Shown here piece after piece: positions 9,310 to 18,079 of a DNA stretch of 64,000 bases. Numbering within the stretch: position 1 is the stretch's first letter; each line of letters begins with the position of its first letter. The notes beneath the pieces are model-generated. The model had not been told where the DNA came from. It did not search any database and was given only the letters and a program-made list of their open reading frames with translations. Made by a program: the position numbers and the translations under genes. The DNA is from Sediminibacterium magnilacihabitans (GTDB lineage Bacteria; Bacteroidota; Bacteroidia; Chitinophagales; Chitinophagaceae), in contig PVEQ01000002.1 of the NCBI GenBank assembly GCA_002973575.1, positions 310,001 through 374,000 on the forward strand, written 5' to 3'.

Positions 9310-11721
9310 TTATACCAGCGCCAGATCAATAACTTGTTGCATGGTTTTCACATAATGAAACTGCATGCCTTTGATGAAATTACTGTCGATCTCCGACACG
9401 TCTTTTTCGTTCTGCCAGCAGAGTATGATCTCTTTGAGCCCGGCCCTTTTTGCAGCCAGCACTTTTTCTTTGATACCACCAACAGGCAATACCTGTCCGC
9501 GTAACGTGATCTCTCCCGTCATAGCCAGGTAAGGTTTCAGCTTTCTTCCGGTAAAGGCAGAAGTGAGGGAACTCAGCATGGTAATACCTGCACTCGGACC
9601 GTCTTTCGGAACAGCCCCTTCAGGTACGTGTATATGAATGCTTTTCTTAGCGAATAATTCTGGATCGATGCCATATTTACGTGCATTGGCCTGTAAATAA
9701 CTCAATGCTGTGCTGGCGCTTTCCTTCATCACATTGCCCAGGTTACCGGTTAGTTTCAGGTCACCCTTGCCATCGCCCAGGATGGTTTCGATGAAAAGAA
9801 TATCTCCGCCAACATAAGTCCAGGCAAGTCCAACCGCTACACCCGGCATATTGGCCGTTTTGTATATCTCGTTGTTATAGCGTGCCTGACCCAATATCTT
9901 ATCAACATCTGCGGCTGTAATAACCGGCTTCACTTTATTCTTCATGGCCAGTTCCTTGGCCTGGTAACGCATCACAGATGCCAGCTGCCGGTCGAGCTCC
10001 CGCACACCGCTTTCGCGGGTATGTTGTTCGATGAGTTTCTCCAGCACTTTGTCGCTGATCTTGATGTTTACCTTACCCAGTCCATGCGCTTCTTTCTGCT
10101 TGGGCACCAGGTGACGTTTGGCGATCTCTACTTTTTCTTCTACCGCATAACCGCTCAGGTCAATGATCTCCAGCCTGTCGCGCAGCGCCGGTTGTATATT
10201 CTGGAGGTTATTGGCGGTAGCGATGAACAGCACTTTGCTGAGATCGTATTCCAGTTCCAGGTAATTATCGTAAAAACTATTGTTCTGTTCAGGGTCCAGC
10301 ACTTCCAGCAGGGCCGATGAAGGATCGCCGCGAAAATCATTGCCTATCTTGTCTATCTCGTCCAGGATCATCACCGGGTTCGATGATTTGCATTTGCGGA
10401 TGTTTTGCAAAATGCGTCCCGGCATCGCGCCGATATAGGTTTTGCGGTGGCCGCGGATCTCACTTTCATCGTGCAGTCCACCCAGGCTGAGCCTTACATA
10501 TTTTCTGCCGATGGCATGCGCAATGGAGCGACCGAGAGAAGTTTTACCGATACCGGGGGGACCAATAAAACAAAGGATCGGGCTTTTCATATCGCCCTTC
10601 AGTTTCAATACGGCCAGGTATTCGATGATACGGCTCTTGATCTTCTCCATACCATAATGATCCGTATCGAGCACTTTTTTAGCGTTCTTCAGATCGTAGT
10701 TATCTGCTGTATAATCTTCCCAGGGAAGGTCCAGCATCAGGTCGAGGTGGTTGTACACCACAGAATAATCGGGCGTGCTCGGGTGCATCCTTTCCAGTTT
10801 CTCCACCCCGTTCTTGAACATATTTTTGGCGGCTTCCGGCCATTTCTTCGTCTCCGCCTTTTTCTTCATTTCTGCGATCTCACGCTCATTGGTATCGCCG
10901 CCCAGTTCTTCTTTGATACTTTTCAACTGCTGCTGCAGGAAGTAATCGCGCTGCTGCTTGTCGATCTCCGTGCGCGTTTTATTCGTCACTTTGTCTTTCA
11001 GCTCGGCAAACTGTAATTCTCTTTGCAGGATATGCATGAGCTTCTCTGCCCTCTTTGGTACATCCTGGATTTCCAATAGTCCCTGTTTTTCTTTCAGGTC
11101 GCTGTTGAGGTTACTGCTCACGAAATTGATAAGGAAAGAAGGGCTCTCAATATTTTTCAGGATGATCGATGCCTCGGTGGGCAGGTTAGGCGATAACTGG
11201 ATGATTTGGGTGGCCAGGTCTTTGATGCTGCTGATATAGGCATTGAAATCATCTCCTGCTTCGGCTTCTTCATCAACCAGCAAACGAACGGAAGCCCTGA
11301 AATAAGGGTCCTCGCTTACAATGGAGCCGATCTCGAAACGGCGCTTCCCCTGTATGATGATGGTGGTGCCTCCGTCGGGCATTTTGATCAGCTTCACGAT
11401 CCGGGCCACCGTACCGATACTGCAAAGGTCTTGGGGTTCGGGATCTTCCACATTCACATCTTTCTGTGCCAGCACCCCTACCAGCTTGTCGTGCTTATAG
11501 GCATCGTTCACCGCTTTGATGCTCTTATCCCTTCCCACGGTAATGGGCAGTACTACCCCGGGGAATAATACCGTATTCCGCAATGGCAATATGGGTAAGG
11601 TATCGGGAACTACCAGGTCTTTATCTGCATCCCCTTCAGTTTCATTTATAGGGATAATGGGCATGAAATCATTCTCGTCTTCAGATCGGAAAAACAAAGG
11701 CTCTTTGGTCATAATTTTCAT
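9310..11721 (-). CDS. lon: ATP-dependent endopeptidase Lon
   Basis: An 803-residue cytoplasmic AAA+ protease degrading misfolded and regulatory proteins. In order: an N-terminal substrate-binding domain (about 40-250), a coiled-coil linker, an AAA+ module with GPPGIGKTSLGRS (Walker A, about residue 388) and MILDEIDKIG (Walker B), and a C-terminal serine-lysine protease domain. That domain has PKDGPSAGITM holding the catalytic Ser and GGIKEKVLAAKRAG holding the catalytic Lys. Two ATGs three codons apart (11721 and 11712) are both possible starts. A TAATTTTG promoter-like box at 11775-11782 sits about 50 bp upstream. Length is normal. Confidence 0.97.
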   Translation of the reverse strand: MKIMTKEPLFFRSEDENDFMPIIPINETEGDADKDLVVPDTLPILPLRNTVLFPGVVLPITVGRDKSIKAVNDAYKHDKLVGVLAQKDVNVEDPEPQDLCSIGTVARIVKLIKMPDGGTTIIIQGKRRFEIGSIVSEDPYFRASVRLLVDEEAEAGDDFNAYISSIKDLATQIIQLSPNLPTEASIILKNIESPSFLINFVSSNLNSDLKEKQGLLEIQDVPKRAEKLMHILQRELQFAELKDKVTNKTRTEIDKQQRDYFLQQQLKSIKEELGGDTNEREIAEMKKKAETKKWPEAAKNMFKNGVEKLERMHPSTPDYSVVYNHLDLMLDLPWEDYTADNYDLKNAKKVLDTDHYGMEKIKSRIIEYLAVLKLKGDMKSPILCFIGPPGIGKTSLGRSIAHAIGRKYVRLSLGGLHDESEIRGHRKTYIGAMPGRILQNIRKCKSSNPVMILDEIDKIGNDFRGDPSSALLEVLDPEQNNSFYDNYLELEYDLSKVLFIATANNLQNIQPALRDRLEIIDLSGYAVEEKVEIAKRHLVPKQKEAHGLGKVNIKISDKVLEKLIEQHTRESGVRELDRQLASVMRYQAKELAMKNKVKPVITAADVDKILGQARYNNEIYKTANMPGVAVGLAWTYVGGDILFIETILGDGKGDLKLTGNLGNVMKESASTALSYLQANARKYGIDPELFAKKSIHIHVPEGAVPKDGPSAGITMLSSLTSAFTGRKLKPYLAMTGEITLRGQVLPVGGIKEKVLAAKRAGLKEIILCWQNEKDVSEIDSNFIKGMQFHYVKTMQQVIDLALV

Positions 11722-11774
11722 TCTTGGGTCAAATTGTCACACACCCCGTGGTACGCCACATAAAAACGGGGGGA

Positions 11775-11782
11775 CAAAATTA
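11775..11782 (-). promoter_or_regulatory. candidate -7 box of the lon promoter
   Basis: The minus strand reads TAATTTTG, an exact fit to the Bacteroidota TAnnTTTG element, about 54 bases before the lon ATG. No clear TTTG at -33 is seen at the usual distance, so this is a partial match. Confidence 0.4.
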
Positions 11783-11836
11783 GGTCAATATTGGTGCCAT
11801 GCCCCCTAAATCGGAAAAATTGGTACAAACTGGCAC

Positions 11837-11867
11837 AAAAAAAATCTCCCGCGCAAATCGCGGGAGA
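11837..11867 (-). terminator. intrinsic terminator after small lipoprotein gene
   Basis: On the minus strand TCTCCCGCG, a 5-base loop and CGCGGGAGA form a perfect 9-bp stem followed by eight T residues. It lies 35 bp past the lipoprotein stop at 11903 and also separates that gene from lon. Confidence 0.9.
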
Positions 11868-11902
11868 CCTTCTTGCAAGAAGTAATATTGACTAAACAAA
11901 TA

Positions 11903-12100
11903 CTATTTCTTCTTAGTAGTGTCAACAGCAGCTTTAGCAGCTGTATCTGCTTTCTTAGTGGTGTCAGCAGCAGCTTTGGCAGCTGAATCAACAGCAGGAG
12001 CTACAGTTGCAGTTGAATCTTTAGCAGCTTCTTTGTTTTCACCGCTGTTACAAGCAGCCATTACGCCAGCAACGGCCAGGATAGCGAATACTTTTTTCAT
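11903..12100 (-). CDS. small Ala/Lys/Thr-rich lipoprotein, copy 1
   Basis: A 65-residue protein with a lipoprotein signal peptide (MKKVFAILAVAGVMAACNSG; the Cys after MAA is the likely lipidated residue). After it comes a low-complexity repeat of Ala, Asp, Thr and Lys (DSAAKAAADTTKK and ADTAAKAAVDTTKKK). It is probably tethered to a membrane, with a helical, highly charged tail. The copy at 30145-30342 is nearly identical over the repeat. A full TTTG-N19-TATCTTTG promoter and a strong terminator bracket it, so it is a single-gene transcript likely made at high level. Function unknown; the shape recalls small coiled lipoproteins such as Lpp, but without homology evidence. Confidence 0.85.
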   Translation of the reverse strand: MKKVFAILAVAGVMAACNSGENKEAAKDSTATVAPAVDSAAKAAADTTKKADTAAKAAVDTTKKK

Positions 12101-12133
12101 TGTACTTGTTTTTTAAAGAGTTTTATTACGGCG

Positions 12134-12164
12134 CAAAGATAGTTGCCAGGTTGAATTATGCAAA
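12134..12164 (-). promoter_or_regulatory. promoter of small lipoprotein gene (copy 1)
   Basis: The minus strand has TTTG (12161-12164), a 19-base spacer and TATCTTTG (12134-12141), an ideal match to the Bacteroidota primary-sigma promoter TTTG-N19-TAnnTTTG. It sits 33 bp before the lipoprotein start. Confidence 0.8.
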
Positions 12165-12180
12165 TTTTAACGCATAAATT

Positions 12181-13497
12181 TTATTTCTTCCTGAAGAATA
12201 TCCGCACCGGCACCCCCTTAAAATTAAACTGTGTTCTTAGCTGGTTTTCAAGGTAATTTTTATATGGTTGCTTGATATCATCCGGGTAATTGGTGAAAAA
12301 AGCAAAGGAAGGCACATGGGTAGGCAGTTGGGTAACATATTTAATTTTTACAGTATTTCCTCTCACCACCGGGGCATGATATGCCTGTACCGCCTTCAAC
12401 ATTACTTCGTTCAGCTGTGAGGTAGGTATCTTGCGTTGTTTGTTATCAAATACTTCCAGTGCCGTTTCTATTGTCTTGAAAATCCGCGTTTTATCTTTCA
12501 CTGAAACAAAAAGAACCGGCACATCGGTAAAAGGCGCCAATTTCATCTTCAGGTTTTTTTCGTAATCACGCGCTGTATTCGTCTCTTTTTCAATGAGATC
12601 CCATTTATTCACCAATACTACTACTCCTTTTCCTTTACGTGCAGCCAGACTAAAAATACTCACGTCCTGCCCGGTGATCCCTTTGGCGGCATCCAGCAAC
12701 AAGAGGCATACATCTGCCTCATCCATAGCCCTTATGGCCCGGATAACAGAATAAAATTCCAGGTCGTCTTTCTCTTTATTCTTCTTACGGATACCCGCCG
12801 TATCAATCAAAATGAAGTCTTTCTGAAATAGCTTATAATGGGTGTGGATGGTATCCCGGGTAGTGCCGGCGATATCGCTTACAATGGTCCTTTCCTGGCC
12901 AATAAGGGCATTCAGCAAAGACGACTTGCCCACATTGGGCTGGCCAATGATCGCAAACTTGGGCAGACCATCTTCCGGACGCACTTCTTCTGTCTCTTCA
13001 GGCGCAATGGCCGACGTGATCATATCCAATAATTCTCCCGTTCCACTTCCTGAGATACTGCTAATGAAGAAGTTATGATCAAAACCCATGCTGTAGAACT
13101 CGGCAGCTTCCAATTCGCGCTCACCATTGTCTACCTTGTTCACCACCAGGTAAACGGGCTTGGTAGCCCTCCTCAATAAATCGCCCATCGCTTCATCGAG
13201 ATGAGTAATGCCTGTAGTCACATCTACCATGAAAACCACTGCATTAGCTTCGTCTATTGCAATTTTTACTTGCTTTGCGATCTCCCGTTCAAATACATCT
13301 TCGCTCCCAGAAACAAATCCGCCCGTATCGATTACGTTGAACTGTTTCCCATTCCAATCGGTCATCCCATACTGGCGGTCGCGCGTAACACCACTCACAT
13401 CATCCACGATGGCTTTGCGGTGCTCCAACATCCTGTTGAAGAACGTACTTTTCCCCACATTCGGGCGACCTACTATTGCAACTGTATATCCGCTCAT
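12181..13497 (-). CDS. der: ribosome biogenesis GTPase Der (EngA)
   Basis: A 438-residue essential GTPase for 50S subunit assembly. Two tandem G domains are clear: VGRPNVGKSTFFN near residue 10 with DTGGF and VNKVD, and IGQPNVGKSSLLN near 182 with DTAGI and VNKWD. A C-terminal KH-like domain ends in VRIFFRKK. The ATG at 13497 is the natural start, just before the first G domain. era lies about 125 bp upstream on the same strand, beyond an octamer-repeat spacer. Confidence 0.97.
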   Translation of the reverse strand: MSGYTVAIVGRPNVGKSTFFNRMLEHRKAIVDDVSGVTRDRQYGMTDWNGKQFNVIDTGGFVSGSEDVFEREIAKQVKIAIDEANAVVFMVDVTTGITHLDEAMGDLLRRATKPVYLVVNKVDNGERELEAAEFYSMGFDHNFFISSISGSGTGELLDMITSAIAPEETEEVRPEDGLPKFAIIGQPNVGKSSLLNALIGQERTIVSDIAGTTRDTIHTHYKLFQKDFILIDTAGIRKKNKEKDDLEFYSVIRAIRAMDEADVCLLLLDAAKGITGQDVSIFSLAARKGKGVVVLVNKWDLIEKETNTARDYEKNLKMKLAPFTDVPVLFVSVKDKTRIFKTIETALEVFDNKQRKIPTSQLNEVMLKAVQAYHAPVVRGNTVKIKYVTQLPTHVPSFAFFTNYPDDIKQPYKNYLENQLRTQFNFKGVPVRIFFRKK

Positions 13498-13593
13498 AAT
13501 AATTTCTGATTTGTTGATTTCTGATGTCTGATTTATTTATAAATAAGCCAACGTAACTCATTTAAAATAAACATTTTATAAAAAATGGCGCCA

Positions 13594-13628
13594 TTGCCAA
13601 ATTGTCGAATTACCAAATTATTCAATTG
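13594..13628. repeat. octamer-periodic AT-rich repeat, locus A
   Basis: Four consecutive 8-base units of the consensus TTGYCRAA (TTGCCAAA, TTGTCGAA, TTACCAAA, TTATTCAA) abut and slightly overlap the 3' end of era. The same unit occurs, as inverted pairs, at 57788-57911 and 59520-59633. There is no inverted partner here. Confidence 0.6.
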
Positions 13629-14518
13629 TACCCGTATTCTTTCAACTGCATTTCATTATCCCTCCACTTGGGCCTCACTTTCACAAAAAGTTCAAGAAAG
13701 ACCTTCTGACCAATGAACCCTTCGATATCTGCTCTTGCCTTCATACCGATCTGTTTGATCATTTTACCCTTATCGCCAATGATGATGGCTTTTTGGGTCT
13801 CCCGCTGCACAATGATATCGGCCTGGATCTTCACGAGGGATTCCTTCTCTTTGAACTCATTGATCATAACAGCGGTATGATAAGGTATCTCATCGCCAAA
13901 CAATTCGTAGATCTTCTCCCTGATCATTTCAGCCACGAAAAACTTGGTCGGCATATCGCTCAGGTCCTCTTCACTGTAAAAGGGCATGCCTTCAGGTAAA
14001 AAGGTCAAAATGACATCCAACAGTTTATCCAGGTGTTCATGCCGGAGGGCTGATATTTTTACCAGCTTCCGGCAATAGGGTTGCTTGGAAAAATAAGTTT
14101 CCGCTTCGGTTATCTTGTTGCCGTTTACACCATCTGTTTTGTTCAGTACTACAACAGCAGGTACCGTCAGCTTCAATGCACTGAAAATAGCATGGCATGA
14201 TTCCCAATCGTCTTTGACGTCTACAATCAGCAACGCCAGGTCGGCGTCTTCCAGGGCGCCTTTCACGGCATCCATCATGCGTTCATGCAGTTTGTATTTC
14301 GGGTCGATGATACCCGGCGTGTCTGAAAAGACCACCTGGTATTCGCCCGGTTTATTCAGGAAAGCCTTGATGCGATGGCGGGTGGTTTGCACCTTGGACG
14401 ATACAATGGCCATTTTTTCGCCCACGAGCGCATTCAGCAAAGTGCTTTTGCCGGCATTGGGTTTTCCGAATATATTTACAAATCCTGCTTTCAATGTTCC
14501 TGTTTTTTGAACCCGCAC
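13622..14518 (-). CDS. era: GTPase Era
   Basis: A 298-residue GTPase that binds the 3' end of 16S rRNA and helps mature the 30S subunit. Motifs: FGKPNAGKSTLLNALVG near residue 17 (G1), DTPGI (G3), LNKTD (G4), and a C-terminal KH domain containing IIGDKGKMIKQIG near 245. No ATG is available at the N-terminus: the frame opens with GTG at 14518, and an in-frame TTG at 14494 is an alternative closer to the usual family start. The 3' end runs into the octamer repeat at 13594-13628. Confidence 0.95.
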   Translation of the reverse strand: MRVQKTGTLKAGFVNIFGKPNAGKSTLLNALVGEKMAIVSSKVQTTRHRIKAFLNKPGEYQVVFSDTPGIIDPKYKLHERMMDAVKGALEDADLALLIVDVKDDWESCHAIFSALKLTVPAVVVLNKTDGVNGNKITEAETYFSKQPYCRKLVKISALRHEHLDKLLDVILTFLPEGMPFYSEEDLSDMPTKFFVAEMIREKIYELFGDEIPYHTAVMINEFKEKESLVKIQADIIVQRETQKAIIIGDKGKMIKQIGMKARADIEGFIGQKVFLELFVKVRPKWRDNEMQLKEYGYN

Positions 14519-14534
14519 AAAGTTAGGCCTAAAA

Positions 14535-14562
14535 CTAAAAAAGCCCCTGATGGGGCCTTTCT
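14535..14562 (-). terminator. terminator after initiator tRNA
   Basis: The minus strand forms GGCCCC-ATCA-GGGGCT followed by TTTTTTAG, directly after the tRNA 3' end. It isolates the tRNA from the era gene downstream. Confidence 0.85.
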
Positions 14563-14568
14563 GTTGCG

Positions 14569-14640
<72 letters not shown>

Positions 14641-14708
14641 ATGTAATTGGGTTGCAAAGGTAGGGGTATACGAATTAGCTTCCAAATAAATATTGAAAAT
14701 CAGCCGGT

Positions 14709-15428
14709 TTAGTCTTCGGCTTTTCTTTTGAAGGTGGCGCCGCCGCTGATATTGCTGTCACGCACCAGTCCCTGTCCCTTATAATAAATACCGCTTCCGC
14801 CACTGGCGCTGGCATCTATTTCTTTATTGACTGTGAGGTGGATCGCCGAAGCGCCGGAGGCATTTACCTTGCAGTAATCGGTGCGAAGATCATAGCCTTT
14901 GATATCGCTGGCGCCGGAAGCTTCCACCTGGGTCTTATTCGCTTCGCCCGATATGGTAATCCTGGAAGCTCCGGTGGCTACCAATCGCAATAACGCTGTT
15001 TGCACTTTACCGGAAAAATCACTGGCACCGGATAATTCGATCTCGAGTTTTTCGAGTTTCACCGCATCTGTGAGCCGGATATTGCAGGCCCCGGAAGCTT
15101 CTATCCTTTTCAGGGTTTTAAAAGTTACATAGGCTTTCATGCGTTTATTGCCCCAGCTCCAGCCGCTTTTTTGAGGTGTGATATGCAATACACCATTTTT
15201 CAGTTCCGTGCGGATACGTCCGGCATCTTCATCAGAGCCGGCGCTCACCGCCACCGCTTCTTCATTGCCTTGGGAAAGATAGAGGCTGATGGCACCCGAT
15301 ACTTCAATACCGGTAAACCCACTGATGGGACGCACTTGTACATTGTCATCCCTGACAATATTTTTATCCTGCGCACCTGCCTGCAACAGGCACACTCCCA
15401 TCAATACCACCAGCAGCCATTTTTTCAT
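14709..15428 (-). CDS. secreted DUF2807 (head GIN domain) protein
   Basis: A 239-residue exported protein of the putative auto-transporter adhesin head GIN family. The ATG at 15428 (MKKWLLVVLMGVCLLQAGAQ) is chosen because it starts a clean signal peptide; the frame extends 19 codons upstream without hydrophobic character. The mature part opens with GFTGIEVSGA and carries recurring G-A-S motifs (IEASGACNI, IELSGASDF, VATGASRI, VEASGASDI, VNASGASAI), the signature of this right-handed beta-helix-like fold. Its role is unknown in Bacteroidota. It is divergent from the TPP riboswitch and receptor. Confidence 0.87.
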   Translation of the reverse strand: MKKWLLVVLMGVCLLQAGAQDKNIVRDDNVQVRPISGFTGIEVSGAISLYLSQGNEEAVAVSAGSDEDAGRIRTELKNGVLHITPQKSGWSWGNKRMKAYVTFKTLKRIEASGACNIRLTDAVKLEKLEIELSGASDFSGKVQTALLRLVATGASRITISGEANKTQVEASGASDIKGYDLRTDYCKVNASGASAIHLTVNKEIDASASGGSGIYYKGQGLVRDSNISGGATFKRKAED

Positions 15429-15474
15429 ATCCCCTGTTTTTTCGTATAACGAAAGCTCCGTGTTAAAGTTACAC

Positions 15475-15505
15475 TTGGCCTTCATTCCATCATTTTTTAA
15501 TTTTG
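15475..15505 (+). promoter_or_regulatory. promoter of the TPP riboswitch-receptor transcript
   Basis: TTG (15475-15477), 20 bases, then TAATTTTG (15498-15505), an exact TAnnTTTG. Transcription would begin a few bases before the riboswitch P1 helix at 15511, consistent with an aptamer at the extreme 5' end. Confidence 0.6.
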
Positions 15506-15510
15506 CACTT

Positions 15511-15615
15511 TACATTCCTCGGGGTGCTGAAGGAAAAAGTGCCAAGCACTATTCCTTTGGCTGAGATAATACCCGTTGAACCTGAACAGGGTAATGCCTG
15601 CGCAGGGAAGGTGTA
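15511..15615 (+). promoter_or_regulatory. TPP riboswitch (THI element)
   Basis: The region contains the conserved THI-box pieces in order: GGGGTGC (15521-15527), GGCTGAGATAATACCCG, GAACCTGAACAGGGTAATGC and CTGCGCAGGGAAGG. TACATT (15511-15516) and GGTGTA (15610-15615) can close P1. Thiamin pyrophosphate binding normally lowers expression. Downstream there is no clear terminator; instead AGTTCCT (15617-15623) can pair with AGGAACT (15669-15675) just before the receptor ATG, suggesting control of translation initiation. It is the only riboswitch I can assign to a known class in the window. Confidence 0.95.
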
Positions 15616-15678
15616 CAGTTCCTGTTATCCTCTCCGCCCATTCCCCTGTTCCATTATTGTACTCATAAAGGAACTAAC

Positions 15679-18060
15679 ATGAAAAAATTACCGGGCGTTA
15701 TCCTATTGGCCTTATTATCCGTTTCTGTCTTTTCGCAAAACAATAGAACTTTTATCCGTGGTACTGTTACCGATCGCAGTACCGGTTCGCCCCTCGCAGG
15801 TGTGGTGGTATCATTGGGATCAAAGAACAGCCTGACCGATGAAGCTGGTCATTTTACTTTTGGCAAACAACACAAAGGCAGCTACCCCTGCACCATCAAC
15901 AGCCTGGGCTACCAGTCTTACACAACCACCATCCCTGCCAACGACTCGGTTACCGATATCGCCATACAATTGATCCCTTCGGTATTCTTCCTCGAACCCC
16001 TGGAAGTAAAATCTGTAAGAGCCGCCGAGCTGGCGCCTTTTGCCAAAACCAATCTTTCCAAAGAAGAGATCGCTAAGAGCAACCTGGGACAAGACATTCC
16101 CTTCCTCCTCAACCAAACACCATCAACCGTTGTGAATTCCGATGCCGGTAATGGTGTAGGCTATACAGCCATTCATATCCGCGGCACCGATGCCACCAGG
16201 ATCAACGTAACACTCAACGGCATTCCTTACAACGATGCAGAAAGCATGATCACTTATTTTGTAGACCTGCCCGACTTTGCTTCCTCCGTCAACAGTATAC
16301 AGGTTCAACGTGGAGTGGGCACTTCTTCCAACGGCCCCAGTGCATTCGGCGCCACCATCAACCTTTCTACCAATGAATACCATGACCAGGCTTATGGTGA
16401 ACTGAACAACAGCTTCGGTTCTTTCAATACCTGGAAAAATACCATCAAGGCCGGAACCGGTTTGATCAACGATCATTTCACCATCGACGCAAGGCTCAGC
16501 CGCGTTTCCAGCGACGGCTATATCGATCGCGCCAGCAGCGACCTCCAATCTTTTTACCTGAGCGCCGCTTATCTCAATAAAAAATCTTCACTCCGTTTCA
16601 ACCTGTTCTCCGGTAAAGAAAAAACATACCAGGCATGGTATGGTGTTCCGCAGGATTCACTTGCGACGCACCGGACTTACAACCCTGCCGGTACCGAAAA
16701 ACCGGGATATCCTTATAACAACCAAACGGACAACTATACCCAAACACATTACCAGTTGTTCTTTAACCACTCTTTCAACAACAACTGGCTGTTCAACACC
16801 GCGGTATTCCTTACCAGGGGATATGGTTATTATGAAGAGTACAAAGCCAATGCAGTATTTACCGATTACGGTCTGCCCAACCTCACTGTGGGTGGAACAA
16901 CGGTTACCCAGTCCGACCTGGTGCGCCAGCGCTGGCTCGATAATTATTTTTACGGACAGATCGCTTCTCTGCAATACCGGAAAAACCAGGATGAAATTAC
17001 GCTGGGTGGCGGATGGACCAAATACGATGGTTCGCATTTCGGTACCCTGCCATGGATACAGTTGAGCAATGCGCTCAAAGACTTCCGTTATTATAGTTAT
17101 CCTGCGGTAAAAACAGATCAACATGCATACCTGAAATGGCAACATCGCATCAACGCACACTGGCTGAGCTTTGCCGACCTGCAATACCGCCATGTGGGCC
17201 ACACCATGAAAGGGTTTGAAGGCAATGCAGGGTTGAATGTGAAAAGGGACTTCGATTTCATCAATCCTAAAGCCGGTATCACTTATACCAACAACGGATG
17301 GCAGGGATATTTGAGTTATGCACTGGGACATAAAGAACCCAACAGGGATGATTTCCAGGCCAGTCCTGTTAACCAACCCAAAGCAGAAACCCTGCACGAC
17401 TTTGAATTGGGAATGGAAAAAAGAACAGCTGCTTATTATTACGGCGTCAACTTCTATTACATGTATTACCGCAATCAGTTGGTGCTAACCGGACAGATCA
17501 ACGATGTAGGTGCTTACACACGCATCAACACACCCAACAGTTACCGGATGGGAGTAGAACTGCAGGCAGGCGCCAGACCGGCACCCTGGTTGCATATCAG
17601 CGGCAACTTCAGCATCAGCCGCAACAAGATCAATGCATTTACTGAATACATCGATAATTACGATACTGGCGGACAAAAATCGGTAGCACATCAAAATACC
17701 GACATCTCTTTTTCGCCCCATATGGTAGGCGGATTGACCCTTGACTTTTTACCGGTTCAACATCTCGAATGCAGTCTGCTGAGTAAATATGTTGGCAAAC
17801 AGTATATGGACAACAGCCAGGATGAGCAACGTAAATTGAATGCTTATTTTACAGAAGACCTCCGCATTGGTTATACCATTCGCAACAAAGGTTTGAAAGA
17901 ATGGCGTTTAGTGGCGCAGGTGAATAACCTCTTCAATAGAAAGTATGAGCCCAACGGATATACCTACAGTTATATCAGCAACAGTGCACTGACTACCAGC
18001 AATGGGTATTACCCGATGGCCGGAACCAATTACATGATCGGATTGAACCTGCAATTTTAA
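15679..18060 (+). CDS. TonB-dependent receptor, probable thiamin (or TPP) importer
   Basis: A 793-residue outer-membrane receptor. Signal peptide (MKKLPGVILLALLSVSVFSQ), a carboxypeptidase-regulatory-like beta-sandwich (about 25-110), a plug (about 120-235, including IHIRGTDATRINVTLNGIPYNDAES), and a 22-strand-type barrel ending in the typical aromatic terminus GLNLQF. The TPP riboswitch 64 bp upstream makes thiamin or a precursor the likely ligand; THI-controlled TonB receptors (OMR1/OMthi) are known in Bacteroides. No inner-membrane transporter such as pnuT follows; the next gene is on the opposite strand. The ATG at 15679 follows AAAGGAAC. Substrate assignment is inference from the riboswitch. 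Confidence 0.9.
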   Translation: MKKLPGVILLALLSVSVFSQNNRTFIRGTVTDRSTGSPLAGVVVSLGSKNSLTDEAGHFTFGKQHKGSYPCTINSLGYQSYTTTIPANDSVTDIAIQLIPSVFFLEPLEVKSVRAAELAPFAKTNLSKEEIAKSNLGQDIPFLLNQTPSTVVNSDAGNGVGYTAIHIRGTDATRINVTLNGIPYNDAESMITYFVDLPDFASSVNSIQVQRGVGTSSNGPSAFGATINLSTNEYHDQAYGELNNSFGSFNTWKNTIKAGTGLINDHFTIDARLSRVSSDGYIDRASSDLQSFYLSAAYLNKKSSLRFNLFSGKEKTYQAWYGVPQDSLATHRTYNPAGTEKPGYPYNNQTDNYTQTHYQLFFNHSFNNNWLFNTAVFLTRGYGYYEEYKANAVFTDYGLPNLTVGGTTVTQSDLVRQRWLDNYFYGQIASLQYRKNQDEITLGGGWTKYDGSHFGTLPWIQLSNALKDFRYYSYPAVKTDQHAYLKWQHRINAHWLSFADLQYRHVGHTMKGFEGNAGLNVKRDFDFINPKAGITYTNNGWQGYLSYALGHKEPNRDDFQASPVNQPKAETLHDFELGMEKRTAAYYYGVNFYYMYYRNQLVLTGQINDVGAYTRINTPNSYRMGVELQAGARPAPWLHISGNFSISRNKINAFTEYIDNYDTGGQKSVAHQNTDISFSPHMVGGLTLDFLPVQHLECSLLSKYVGKQYMDNSQDEQRKLNAYFTEDLRIGYTIRNKGLKEWRLVAQVNNLFNRKYEPNGYTYSYISNSALTTSNGYYPMAGTNYMIGLNLQF

Positions 18061-18079
18061 ATGACAAATAGGTCGGCCA

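Noticed and set aside
11806..11991. Minus-strand frame overlapping the small lipoprotein gene
   Set aside because: It reads the repeat and the terminator in a different frame and gives Leu-rich low-complexity text; the lipoprotein frame has a signal peptide, promoter and a paralogue.
13594..13628. Possible CRISPR array
   Set aside because: Units are 8 bp, directly adjacent and degenerate; no 20-40 bp repeat with unique spacers and no cas genes.
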